Source: WQUF01 sp031549885 (lineage in GTDB: Bacteria; Bacillota; Clostridia; Clostridiales; Clostridiaceae). Taken from it: a DNA stretch of 64,000 bases. Positions 34,077-42,732 of the stretch are shown in pieces (within the stretch, counting starts at the first letter, position 1; every line of letters begins with the position of its first letter). Below the pieces are notes generated by a model. The model did no database searches and was not told where the DNA came from. It worked only from the letters and a program-made list of their open reading frames with translations. Where the stretch lies: positions 1-64,000 of the forward strand of contig JAVBPD010000031.1 in the NCBI GenBank assembly GCA_031549885.1, in the 5' to 3' direction. Position numbers and translations under genes: made by a program.

Positions 34077-35708
34077 GTGTATTACGTCGATAAAAAAGAT
34101 CCTGATAAAATTGAACTTGATAAAAAAGAGTCAAAAACTGAGATAGAAAAAGAAAAAGTTAATAACTTGAATGAAAATTCTTATAATGAAAATACTTATG
34201 ATGGATCTTTTTATGAAGAAAGCAAATATATAAGCAAGATTAACTTGGTTGATTTGTTAAATAATTCTAATTTAATTGATAAAAATAATACGGAATTAAA
34301 TGTATATGATGAAGATTTAACAAATGAAAAAAAAGAATCCGATTTGATTTTTGATAACGATAATTTTAAACATCCTGAGATTTATTCTCATTTAATAGAT
34401 AGAAGTAAAAATTCAACTGAATTAAAGCAACCTGAGCTTTATCAAAATTTAATCGATAAAAATAAAGGGGAAGAATCTAGTGTAAATATTGATTCTTTAA
34501 ATCAATCTGAATTATATCCTAATTTGTTAAATAAAAACAATGATGCTGAATCATATATGGATTTTAAATTTGTACAAAAGGCAAAGTATGAAGAAAAAAT
34601 AAATGACGTTAGCATTGAAAATGTTAGAAGGCTTGTAAAACTTAAGCTGTATACAGAAGCTTTGTCAATTTGCAATAAAATTCTTGAAGAAAAAAACATA
34701 GATAATAGCGTTTATTTATATCTTGGCATTATTAATTATAGCATGGGTAACTATGAAGAAAGCATTAAATATTACAATATTGGAATTAAAAATGATGATA
34801 AAAACTATAAGTTTTACAACAATAGAGGTACAGCTTATATTGAGGTAGGAGAATACATTTTTGCAATATTAGATTTTACTCAGGCTATTAAGTTAAATCC
34901 AGATGTGTCAATTTTATACGAAAACAGGGCAAGGGCTTATTATAAAATTGAAATGTATGAAGAAGCCTTGCAAGATATAAATAAATCTATAAGCATAAAT
35001 AAAAATCAAAAGACAAGCATTATGAGGGGAGAAATACTCTGCAAATTAAAAAAATATGATGATGCATTAAACGAATATAATAATTTAATTAAAGATGGAT
35101 ATAATGACAAAAATATATATTTAAATATAGCTGAAGTTTATCTTGATAAAAAGGATTATGAAAATGCTATAGCAAATGTAAAAAAAGTTATTGAATCAAA
35201 TGCAAGAGACTATAGAGCTTATTACATACTTGGAAATATATATTTTGATAAAAAAGAAAATTCTAATGCTATAAATAATTATTTAAAAGTTATTGAAATA
35301 AATAATACCTATAGTTATGCTTATTTGAAATTAGGTCTTGCATATTTTAATTTAGATGAATATAGAAGATGTATTGAAAATTTAAATAATGCAGAAAATT
35401 ATGGATTAAAAAATGTAGAGCTTTTTTCAAATAGAGGTGAGTCTTATTTAGCGCTTGGCCAATATAATGAAGCAATAATAGATTTTAATAAGGCTATTGA
35501 AATAGACCCTGTTTCTTTTGGAACATATTTTGACAGAGGTGTTGCTTATACAAATTTAAAAGAATATGATAAAGCTCATAAGGATTTAACAAATTCAAAG
35601 AGGCTTATGGAGAGAGACAACAGCTCTGGTAAATACAATGAAGTTATTGCAACAACTGATAAAATGCTGTTAGAGCTTAACGATATTTTTCAAAATAAAA
35701 AAAATTAA
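34077..35708 (+). CDS. TPR-repeat protein, 3' part of the frameshifted gene
   Basis: The 543-residue frame from a GTG start lacks a ribosome site; the -1 frame is open upstream to about 33999, continuing the previous entry. Residues ~1-150 are acidic with repeats HPEIYSHLIDRSK, QPELYQNLIDKNK and QSELYPNLLNKNN. From ~175 to ~520 it is a solenoid of about ten TPRs (e.g. YLYLGIINYSMGNYEESIKYY, FYNNRGTAYIEVGEY). TPR scaffolds mediate protein binding. No signal peptide or catalytic motif. A full-length product of about 730 residues is inferred. Confidence 0.72.
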   Translation: MYYVDKKDPDKIELDKKESKTEIEKEKVNNLNENSYNENTYDGSFYEESKYISKINLVDLLNNSNLIDKNNTELNVYDEDLTNEKKESDLIFDNDNFKHPEIYSHLIDRSKNSTELKQPELYQNLIDKNKGEESSVNIDSLNQSELYPNLLNKNNDAESYMDFKFVQKAKYEEKINDVSIENVRRLVKLKLYTEALSICNKILEEKNIDNSVYLYLGIINYSMGNYEESIKYYNIGIKNDDKNYKFYNNRGTAYIEVGEYIFAILDFTQAIKLNPDVSILYENRARAYYKIEMYEEALQDINKSISINKNQKTSIMRGEILCKLKKYDDALNEYNNLIKDGYNDKNIYLNIAEVYLDKKDYENAIANVKKVIESNARDYRAYYILGNIYFDKKENSNAINNYLKVIEINNTYSYAYLKLGLAYFNLDEYRRCIENLNNAENYGLKNVELFSNRGESYLALGQYNEAIIDFNKAIEIDPVSFGTYFDRGVAYTNLKEYDKAHKDLTNSKRLMERDNSSGKYNEVIATTDKMLLELNDIFQNKKN

Positions 35709-35713
35709 GAAAA

Positions 35714-35743
35714 CCCCTTCTTATTGGTGATTTTAAGAAGGGG
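35714..35743. terminator. Bidirectional terminator (TPR gene / AI-2E permease)
   Basis: CCCCTTCTTA/TAAGAAGGGG, a 10-bp stem with a 10-nt loop, between convergent genes and overlapping the permease stop region. Confidence 0.85.
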
Positions 35744-35744
35744 C

Positions 35745-36836
35745 TTATTTTATGTTTTTGCTTTCAAGTTTTTTTTGAATATATTTATTAACAGAAACCT
35801 TTAAAAATGCAAAAATTGGTATGGAAATAAGCATTCCTGGTATTCCTAAAAGAGCACTTCCAATGATTATTGCAATTATTACACTTACAGGGGATAGTCC
35901 AACTTTATTTCCTAAAATTTTAGGACCAAGCCATAGGTTTTCAAATTGCTGAAGTATGAGCAAAAATACTATTACAAAAACAGCAGATAAAGGTTTATTA
36001 AAGAACGCAATAATAGCAGGAGGAACCATTCCAATAAAAGGCCCTATATAAGGTATTAAGTTTGTAAAACCGACGATAACACCCATAAGCAATGCATATG
36101 GAATTCTTAAAATAGTAAGGCCTAAGGATGCAATAATGCTAAGTATAACGGACTCAAGCAATTTACCATTAATATATTGAGAAAAAACTATATTCATTTC
36201 AACGGCATATTCTATAATTGTATCTGCAGATGATTTTTTTAAAAAAGCATACAACAATTTTACCATATATATTTTAAATTGAGTTTTGCTGCTTAAAAAA
36301 TAGATGGATAAAAGTATTGATAGTGAAATGGTAAAAAAAGCTTGAGCTGTAACTGCTACAGCAGAAAAACCTGAAGAAATAAAACTCGAAAAATAATTTT
36401 TAAGTTCATTTCCTAACATGCTTAAATTATCTGTTAAAATTTTAGAAAAATCAAAATTTTTAAATACATCGCTGAATTTTTGAGTTAATTCAGTAATATT
36501 GTTTACATATGTCGGTATTTGCAATGTTAAATCGCTAATGCTGCGTATTACAACTGGCATAATAAAGCCAATTGATAACACAATTAATAAAAAAAATGAA
36601 AAATAAACAATAAATATGCTAAGTGAAACTTTTAAAGAGAAGTTCTTAATTAAAAAGTTCATAGCTGGATTTAAAATATATGCTATGATAAACCCGTAAA
36701 AAATAGGAGAAATTATTTGAAATAAAACATTTATACTTATAAATGCAAAATCAGTTTGGTTAATTATTTTTATTAATAAAAGAGTAACAATGATAATGGG
36801 CAAAAATTTAAAATATGGAATTTTATCAAACTTCAT
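35745..36836 (-). CDS. AI-2E transporter family permease
   Basis: A 363-residue membrane protein of the AI-2E/PerM/YtvI family: about seven TM segments, with a central cytoplasmic or external helical region (about 90-160) and the conserved NLIPYIGPFIGMVPPAIIAFF and PKILGNKVGLSP motifs. Members have been linked to autoinducer export or Na+/H+ antiport; the substrate is not shown here. Monocistronic and convergent with the TPR gene. Confidence 0.9.
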   Translation of the reverse strand: MKFDKIPYFKFLPIIIVTLLLIKIINQTDFAFISINVLFQIISPIFYGFIIAYILNPAMNFLIKNFSLKVSLSIFIVYFSFFLLIVLSIGFIMPVVIRSISDLTLQIPTYVNNITELTQKFSDVFKNFDFSKILTDNLSMLGNELKNYFSSFISSGFSAVAVTAQAFFTISLSILLSIYFLSSKTQFKIYMVKLLYAFLKKSSADTIIEYAVEMNIVFSQYINGKLLESVILSIIASLGLTILRIPYALLMGVIVGFTNLIPYIGPFIGMVPPAIIAFFNKPLSAVFVIVFLLILQQFENLWLGPKILGNKVGLSPVSVIIAIIIGSALLGIPGMLISIPIFAFLKVSVNKYIQKKLESKNIK

Positions 36837-36968
36837 TTTTACCTCAAACTGTAAATTTTATGAATACTTTAAAAACATATTAATACATTTAAAATTTTAT
36901 TTCAAGAGCATTAAAAATGTTTAAAAACATGGATTTAAGTAAATAATCTAATTGAGGAGGTTTTAATA

Positions 36969-37574
36969 ATGTTGAAGTCTAATAAAATACAAAAAGTAAT
37001 TATGGTTGTTTTATCATTTTATTTAATAGTAATAATAGCATACATTACCATCAATTTTTCTATGAAAAAGTCATCTGATTTAGATGGCAAAGATTTAAAA
37101 AATGCAAAAGTAGTATTAAATGAAGATGGAGAAAATGGTGAAATAACAACAGAAGATACCCTTATTGTACTTAATATGAAATTTAATTCAAATAAAGACA
37201 CTATTTCTAAAGAAGAAAAAGCAGGAGACAAATACAATAATTTAACTAAAAGTGAAATAGAAGCAAAGTTTAAAAACTTAGGATTTACCATAGATAAATT
37301 TACTAAAGAAAAAGTAGTATTAAATAAAGAAAGCTTTTATCTTCCAAACAAATATGTCATTGGCATAAAAGAAAATAAAATATGCATATATAAAACAGAT
37401 GAATATGGAGATTTAAAAGTGGAAAGCCAAGACGATATATTTAAGGATATGGATGCAAATAAATTGCCAGACAAAGAAAGAGAATTTTTATTTAAAGGCC
37501 ATGTAAACTATCAATTTGATACAAAAGAAGAAGCCATTAGCGCTGTTGATGATTATAGAGAATTCTATAAATAA
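36969..37574 (+). CDS. BofC-like exported protein
   Basis: A 201-residue protein with one N-terminal TM segment (residues ~9-29) and an extracytoplasmic C-terminal domain. YVIGIKENKICIYKTDEYGDLK, a central LPDKEREFL, and YQFDTKEEAISAVDDYREF resemble the C-terminal domain of BofC, the Bacillus forespore inhibitor of the SpoIVB protease. Synteny supports it: bofC precedes ruvA-ruvB-queA-tgt-yajC in Bacillus, and the same genes follow here. The N-terminal half is unlike BofC, so its role is inferred. Confidence 0.62.
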   Translation: MLKSNKIQKVIMVVLSFYLIVIIAYITINFSMKKSSDLDGKDLKNAKVVLNEDGENGEITTEDTLIVLNMKFNSNKDTISKEEKAGDKYNNLTKSEIEAKFKNLGFTIDKFTKEKVVLNKESFYLPNKYVIGIKENKICIYKTDEYGDLKVESQDDIFKDMDANKLPDKEREFLFKGHVNYQFDTKEEAISAVDDYREFYK

Positions 37575-37597
37575 AACTTAACATAAAATATGCTTAT

Positions 37598-37642
37598 TAA
37601 AGAAGTTAATTCCTACAACATTTTGTTTAACTTCTTTATTAT
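37598..37642 (+). terminator. Terminator of the bofC-like gene
   Basis: TAAAGAAGTTAA/TTAACTTCTTTA, 12-bp stem with a 17-nt loop, followed by T-rich sequence. Confidence 0.75.
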
Positions 37643-37739
37643 TTTGCCTAAATTAAAAACAAAATTAAAAATAAGTATTTATATTAAACTTAAAACTATG
37701 TTATAATAACCAAAGATTATAAAGTGGAGGATTCTTTTT

Positions 37740-38336
37740 TTGTATCATTATATTAAAGGGACATATACGTATTTAAATAAAGATTACATAGTAATTGAAA
37801 ATTCTGGTATAGGATATAAAATATTCACATCAGGAAACACAATTTCTCAGCTTCCTTCAATTGGAGAGGAAGCAAAGCTATATATTCAACAAATTGTGAG
37901 GGAAGATTTTATAGGTTTATATGGATTTTATTCATTAGATGAACTAGAATTATTTAATAAGCTCATAACCATAAGCGGTGTTGGGGCTAAAGCTGCATTG
38001 TCAATATTATCTATAAATTCAGTTAATAAAATAAAATTTGATATATATAGTGGAAACGACAAATCCCTTTCAAAAGCTGTAGGGGTAGGAAAAAAGTTAT
38101 CTCAAAGAATCATTCTAGAATTAAAAGATAAAATTAAACCAGATGAAATAATAAATACTCCTGGCTCCTTTGAGCATGATGATTTTAAAAACGATGCTTT
38201 AATGACTGAAGCAAAAGAAGCTCTAATAGCTCTTGGGTACAGTGAAAAAGAAAGCGATAAAGCCCTTTTACATGTAACAGATAAAAAAGATCTTCAAGAA
38301 ATTTTAAAAGAAGCTCTAAAGTTTCTTATTAGTTGA
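37740..38336 (+). CDS. ruvA: Holliday junction helicase subunit RuvA
   Basis: A 198-residue RuvA: OB-fold N-terminus (YIKGTYTYLNKDYIVIENSGIGYKI), two helix-hairpin-helix motifs (SGVGAKAAL and GVGKKLSQRI) and a C-terminal RuvB-binding domain. The tetramer binds the four-way junction. TTG start with GGAGG at the right distance. First of ruvA-ruvB-queA-tgt. Confidence 0.93.
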   Translation: MYHYIKGTYTYLNKDYIVIENSGIGYKIFTSGNTISQLPSIGEEAKLYIQQIVREDFIGLYGFYSLDELELFNKLITISGVGAKAALSILSINSVNKIKFDIYSGNDKSLSKAVGVGKKLSQRIILELKDKIKPDEIINTPGSFEHDDFKNDALMTEAKEALIALGYSEKESDKALLHVTDKKDLQEILKEALKFLIS

Positions 38337-38347
38337 TGGTGATGAAT

Positions 38348-39418
38348 ATGGAAGAAGAAAGAATTGTGTCATCTGCATATATTAGTGAAGATTCACACAA
38401 TGAATATAGTTTAAGACCAAAGAGGATAAATGAATATATAGGTCAGAGCAAAGTTAAAGAAAAGCTAAAAATTTTTATAGAGGCATCAAAAATAAGAAAA
38501 GAAGCCTTAGATCATGTTTTATTATATGGACCTCCAGGCCTTGGTAAAACAACTCTTGCAAATATCATAGCAAATGAGATGGGTGGTAGTTTAAAAATAA
38601 CATCAGGGCCAGCCATAGAAAAAGCAGGAGATCTTGCTGCTATTTTAACTAGCTTAAATGATTTTGATGTTTTATTCATAGATGAAATACACAGGTTAAA
38701 TAGAACTGTAGAAGAAATACTTTATCCAGCTATGGAAGACTTTGCACTGGATATTATAATAGGAAAAGGGCCGCAAGCAAAATCCATAAGGCTTGACCTT
38801 AGAAAATTTACCTTAATTGGTGCAACAACTAGAGTGGGACTTTTAACATCGCCACTTCGAGATAGATTTGGGGTTTTAAGTTCTATGGATTTTTATTCAA
38901 TAGATGAATTAAAGGAAATAATTATCCGTTCATCTAAAATTTTAAACATGAACATGAATGAGGAATCAGCAATTGAAATTGCAAGAAGATCAAGAGGAAC
39001 TCCTAGAATAGCAAATAGATTATTAAAAAGGGTTAGGGATTATTCTGATGTTAAAAATAAAGGCGTTGTTACATTAAATGTAGCAAAGGACGCTTTAGCA
39101 ATTATGGATATTGATGGAGAAGGTCTTGATACTATAGATAATAAAATACTTCATGCTATAATTGATAATTTTAATGGTGGGCCAGTTGGAATTGAAACGC
39201 TTGCATATTTTATTGCAGAAGAATTAGATACAATTGAAGATGTTTATGAGCCATATTTAATGCAGAAGGGGTTTGTTATAAGAACTCCAAGAGGAAGACT
39301 TGCATCTGATAAAGCTTATGCTCACTTAAATAAAAAAAGAAACAAACCTTTAGATGATGTGATTAAACAACTAGAATTTTTAGAAAAAGATGAAGGAATT
39401 AAGGATGAAACTAAGTGA
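38348..39418 (+). CDS. ruvB: Holliday junction helicase ATPase RuvB
   Basis: A 356-residue AAA+ motor: Walker A GPPGLGKTT, Walker B LFIDEIHRLN, sensor 1 LIGATTR, and the C-terminal winged helix with PRGRLASDKAY. Drives branch migration with RuvA. Several in-frame starts lie between 38333 and 38348; ATG 38348 (GGTGA just upstream) gives the typical start. The 14-bp overlap with queA indicates coupled translation. Confidence 0.95.
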   Translation: MEEERIVSSAYISEDSHNEYSLRPKRINEYIGQSKVKEKLKIFIEASKIRKEALDHVLLYGPPGLGKTTLANIIANEMGGSLKITSGPAIEKAGDLAAILTSLNDFDVLFIDEIHRLNRTVEEILYPAMEDFALDIIIGKGPQAKSIRLDLRKFTLIGATTRVGLLTSPLRDRFGVLSSMDFYSIDELKEIIIRSSKILNMNMNEESAIEIARRSRGTPRIANRLLKRVRDYSDVKNKGVVTLNVAKDALAIMDIDGEGLDTIDNKILHAIIDNFNGGPVGIETLAYFIAEELDTIEDVYEPYLMQKGFVIRTPRGRLASDKAYAHLNKKRNKPLDDVIKQLEFLEKDEGIKDETK

Positions 39419-40427
39419 TTATTATTACGAATTGCCAGAGGAACTCATTGCGCAAAAACCTTTAGAGGATAGAAGCTCATCAAGGCTTATGATCATACAT
39501 AGGGACTCTTCTTTAATTGAACATAAGTCTTTTAAAGATATAATTGATTACCTACACAAAGGAGATTGCCTTGTACTTAACGATTCTAAAGTAATTCCTG
39601 CAAGGCTTTTTGGTGAAAGTGAAAAAAATAAAACTTTAGTTGAATTTTTACTTTTAAATAGAATTGATAAGGATTCTTGGGAAGTTTTGTGTAAACCAGG
39701 AAAAAAGGCAAAAATAGGATCTGAGTTTTCTTTTGGAAATGGCAAATTAAAATGCAAAGTTGCTAAAATAACTGATCAAGGAAATAGAATTATTGAGTTT
39801 GAATATAGTGGCATGTTTGAAAATATATTAGATGAACTTGGAGAAATGCCATTGCCACCTTATATTCATGAGAAATTAAAGGATAAAAATAGATATCAAA
39901 CAGTTTATGCTAAAGAGGAAGGATCCAGCGCTGCACCTACTGCAGGGCTTCATTTCACAAATGATCTACTTATGAAAATTAAGGAAAAGGGTGTAGAAAT
40001 TTGTTTTCTTACGCTACATGTTGGACTTGGAACTTTTAGACCTGTTAAGCATGAAAATATTGAGGAACATCACATGCATTCTGAATATTACAGCTTATCA
40101 AAAGAAGAAGCAAATAAAATAAATAAGTGTAAAGAAAATGGTGGAAGGGTAATAGCAGTTGGGACAACATCTTGTAGAACGCTTGAAACTATAGCAAAAG
40201 ATGGAGCAATAAAAGCCCAATCTGGTTATACAGATATATTTATTTATGAAGGGTTTAAATTTAAAGCAATAGATGGTTTAATTACAAACTTTCATATTCC
40301 AGAATCAACACTTATTATGCTAGTTTCTTCCTTTTACAACAGAATTGGAATTTTAAATGCATATAAAGAAGCAGTTAAATTAAAATATAGATTCTTTAGC
40401 TTTGGGGATTGCATGTTTATTGAATAG
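39405..40427 (+). CDS. queA: SAM:tRNA ribosyltransferase-isomerase QueA
   Basis: A 340-residue QueA, which transfers the ribosyl part of S-adenosylmethionine to preQ1 in tRNA to form epoxyqueuosine. Family segments: DYYYELPEELIAQKPLEDRS, GEMPLPPYI, SSAAPTAGLHFT, HVGLGTFRPV and NFHIPESTLIMLV. The ATG at 39405 lies inside the ruvB end. It forms the queuosine pair with tgt. Confidence 0.95.
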   Translation: MKLSDYYYELPEELIAQKPLEDRSSSRLMIIHRDSSLIEHKSFKDIIDYLHKGDCLVLNDSKVIPARLFGESEKNKTLVEFLLLNRIDKDSWEVLCKPGKKAKIGSEFSFGNGKLKCKVAKITDQGNRIIEFEYSGMFENILDELGEMPLPPYIHEKLKDKNRYQTVYAKEEGSSAAPTAGLHFTNDLLMKIKEKGVEICFLTLHVGLGTFRPVKHENIEEHHMHSEYYSLSKEEANKINKCKENGGRVIAVGTTSCRTLETIAKDGAIKAQSGYTDIFIYEGFKFKAIDGLITNFHIPESTLIMLVSSFYNRIGILNAYKEAVKLKYRFFSFGDCMFIE

Positions 40428-40436
40428 GAGAAAAAA

Positions 40437-41576
40437 ATGTATAAACTTATTAAAAAAGATGGAGATGCAAAATGTGGAGAATTTTATACACCACATGGAG
40501 TAATAGAAACTCCTGTATTTATGAATGTAGGAACAATAGGGGCAATTAAAGGTGCAGTTAACGCTGAAGACTTATCCTTAATTGGTTGTCAAGTTGAATT
40601 ATCAAATACATATCATCTTCACCTAAGGCCAGGAGATGAAGTTATTAAAAAGCTTGGTGGACTTAGAAAGTTTATGAATTGGAAAGGACCAATTCTTACA
40701 GATTCTGGTGGATTTCAAGTATTTTCTTTATCCAGCATGAGAAAAATAAAGGAAGAAGGAGTTTATTTTAACTCTCATATAGATGGAAGAGCTATTTTTA
40801 TGGGGCCTGAAGAGAGCATAAACATACAAAGCAACCTTGCTTCAACAATTGCAATGGCCTTTGATGAATGTGTGCCAAACCCTTCAGAAAGAGGATATGT
40901 AAAAGATAGCATTAACAGAACAACAAGATGGTTAAAAAGATGTATTGATAGATTAGCTTTATTAAATCAAGATGAAGAAACTTTAAACAAAGATCAAATA
41001 TTATTTGGAATAAATCAAGGAAGCATTTACAATGATATACGAATAGAGCATGCAAAGGTAATTTCTGATTTAAACCTTCCAGGCTATGCAATTGGTGGTC
41101 TTGCAGTTGGTGAAACTCATGAAGTGATGTATGATGTAATTGAACATGTTGCTCCATATTTACCAGTGGAAAAACCGCTTTATTTAATGGGAGTTGGCAT
41201 TCCGGAAAATATACTTGAAGCTGTAGATAGAGGGGTGGATTTCTTTGATTGTGTTCTCCCTGCAAGAAATGGTAGACATGGCCATGTATTTACAAACAAA
41301 GGTAAAATAAACTTGCTAAATAAAAAATATGAACTAGATGATAATCCAATAGAAGAAGAGTGTTCATGCCCTACATGTAAAAGCCATACAAAGGCATATA
41401 TAAGGCATTTATTTAAGGCCAAAGAAATGCTTGCCATGAGGCTATGCGTCTTGCATAATTTGTATTTTTATAATAATATGATGAGAGAAATTAGAGAGGC
41501 AATTAAAAAAGGATGTTTCCATGAATATAAAAAAGAAAAACTATATAATTGGAGCACTAAAGAAAGTATACTATAA
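40437..41576 (+). CDS. tgt: tRNA-guanine transglycosylase
   Basis: A 379-residue Tgt that replaces guanine 34 by preQ1 in GUN anticodons. Shows the substrate-base region LTDSGGFQVFS, the nucleophile region GVDFFDCVLPARNGRHG, and the zinc site CSCPTC...H near residue 303-334. Ribosome site AGGAGA is 9 nt after queA. Confidence 0.95.
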   Translation: MYKLIKKDGDAKCGEFYTPHGVIETPVFMNVGTIGAIKGAVNAEDLSLIGCQVELSNTYHLHLRPGDEVIKKLGGLRKFMNWKGPILTDSGGFQVFSLSSMRKIKEEGVYFNSHIDGRAIFMGPEESINIQSNLASTIAMAFDECVPNPSERGYVKDSINRTTRWLKRCIDRLALLNQDEETLNKDQILFGINQGSIYNDIRIEHAKVISDLNLPGYAIGGLAVGETHEVMYDVIEHVAPYLPVEKPLYLMGVGIPENILEAVDRGVDFFDCVLPARNGRHGHVFTNKGKINLLNKKYELDDNPIEEECSCPTCKSHTKAYIRHLFKAKEMLAMRLCVLHNLYFYNNMMREIREAIKKGCFHEYKKEKLYNWSTKESIL

Positions 41577-41635
41577 TTAAAATATAATTTAACATATTAA
41601 TATATTTAAATAATTTTGTAATGAGGAGGAAAGAG

Positions 41636-41983
41636 ATGTCTGTTTTTTTACCACTTTTAATAACTGCAGCTCCTACAGGAGGAATGGCTGGTTTTATAGC
41701 AAATTATGGCATTTTTATATTGCTCGCAGTAGCCATGGTAGTCATGATATACTTGCCAGAAAGAAAGAGAAAAAAGCAATATAGCAATATGCTTTCTAGC
41801 ATGAAAGTAGGAGATGAAGTTTTCACTACAGGAGGAATCATTGGTAAAATCATAAAAATTGAGGATTCATATATCATATTTGAAACTGGTCCTGATAGAG
41901 TTAGAATAAAACAAGATAAAAGAGGAATACATACAATAACTAGTAAAACTGATGATAAACAAGAAGCTTCAGATAAAAAGTAA
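41636..41983 (+). CDS. yajC: Preprotein translocase accessory subunit YajC
   Basis: A 115-residue bitopic protein with one TM helix (residues ~15-37) and a cytoplasmic C-terminus with the YajC signature GDEVFTTGGIIGKIIKIED. It joins SecDF in the Sec holo-complex; secDF lies ~2 kb downstream. The ATG at 41636 follows GAGGAGG at 41622-41628. Confidence 0.92.
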   Translation: MSVFLPLLITAAPTGGMAGFIANYGIFILLAVAMVVMIYLPERKRKKQYSNMLSSMKVGDEVFTTGGIIGKIIKIEDSYIIFETGPDRVRIKQDKRGIHTITSKTDDKQEASDKK

Positions 41984-42006
41984 AAATTAAAGTATTCCTA
42001 AGAATA

Positions 42007-42049
42007 AATTCCCTCTGTATATCATAACTTGATAAAAAGAGGGTTTTTA
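42007..42049 (+). terminator. Terminator after yajC
   Basis: CCCTCT (42011-42016)/AGAGGG (42038-42043) stem with long A/T loop and T5 tail. Confidence 0.7.
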
Positions 42050-42067
42050 TTTTTAGGAGGGATAATA

Positions 42068-42430
42068 TTGAATAAAAAAATGTTCCAGTACATAGGAGAA
42101 GGAGTCTTCAGGGCAATAATATTTACTATTATAGCTTTAGTCATATTCAGCTCCATAGTCAATCATAAAGATGTTCCTGTTTTTTCATCTATATTTTATA
42201 TAGTAATAACTATGCTAAGCATAATCTATGGCGCAATTTTTGCAACAAGAAAAATTAATAAAAATGGATGGATAAATGGCCTCATAGTATCTGCTATATA
42301 TTTGGTATTTTTGATCATCATATCTAAACTTACAGGAAACGAAAATGTAATTGGCGCTAGCATGATATTAAGAATTGTAATAGGACTTGCTGTAGGTATG
42401 CTTGCAGGAATGCTAGGAATCAATATTTAA
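42068..42430 (+). CDS. TIGR04086-type four-TM membrane protein
   Basis: A 120-residue, four-helix membrane protein (TM roughly 17-38, 42-62, 74-95, 100-119) with Gly-rich C-terminal helices ending GMLAGMLGINI. This resembles the small membrane family that commonly sits directly upstream of the SCIFF peptide gene; its role is unknown. TTG start with AGGAGGG 6 nt upstream; the longer frame from 42029 lies inside the yajC terminator. Confidence 0.72.
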   Translation: MNKKMFQYIGEGVFRAIIFTIIALVIFSSIVNHKDVPVFSSIFYIVITMLSIIYGAIFATRKINKNGWINGLIVSAIYLVFLIIISKLTGNENVIGASMILRIVIGLAVGMLAGMLGINI

Positions 42431-42451
42431 GCAATATGTTATAATTTTAAG

Positions 42452-42481
42452 TTGTCTTATAGGATAAAAATATGTTATAAT
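42452..42481 (+). promoter_or_regulatory. Promoter of scfA
   Basis: TTGTCT (42452-42457) and TATAAT (42476-42481) with an 18-bp spacer, about 33 nt before the SCIFF start codon. Confidence 0.65.
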
Positions 42482-42513
42482 ACCTTTATTGTATCTAGAA
42501 GGAGGGTGTTCTA

Positions 42514-42654
42514 ATGAAACATATTAAAACTGTAGCTTCAAAAAATATAAAGAACAGCTTAAAAAAATCAGGATGTAAGGAATGCGCAAATTCATGTCAA
42601 TCAGCTTGCAAAACATCTTGTACTGTTGCAAATCTTGCTTGTGAAAGAAATTAA
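42514..42654 (+). CDS. scfA: SCIFF ribosomally made peptide precursor
   Basis: A 46-residue peptide with six cysteines (21, 24, 28, 32, 36, 43; spacing x2, x3, x3, x3, x6), matching the SCIFF ('six cysteines in forty-five residues') family. The lysine-rich leader (residues 1-19) is followed by the cysteine-rich core. It is the substrate of the adjacent radical-SAM enzyme, which installs thioether bonds. Ribosome site AAGGAGGG 7 nt before the ATG. The biological role of the mature product in clostridia is not settled. Confidence 0.92.
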   Translation: MKHIKTVASKNIKNSLKKSGCKECANSCQSACKTSCTVANLACERN

Positions 42655-42668
42655 ACTTTTCTTTTTTT

Positions 42669-42697
42669 AGCAGTAACTTAATTGTTACTGCTTTTTA
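42669..42697 (+). terminator. Hairpin between scfA and scfB (leaky terminator)
   Basis: AGCAGTAAC/GTTACTGCT, 9-bp stem with a 6-nt loop, followed by five Ts. Placed between peptide and enzyme genes it would lower maturase expression relative to the peptide. Confidence 0.75.
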
Positions 42698-42732
42698 ACT
42701 TGAAAAAACTTATTTTAAAATTGGAGGAAGAA

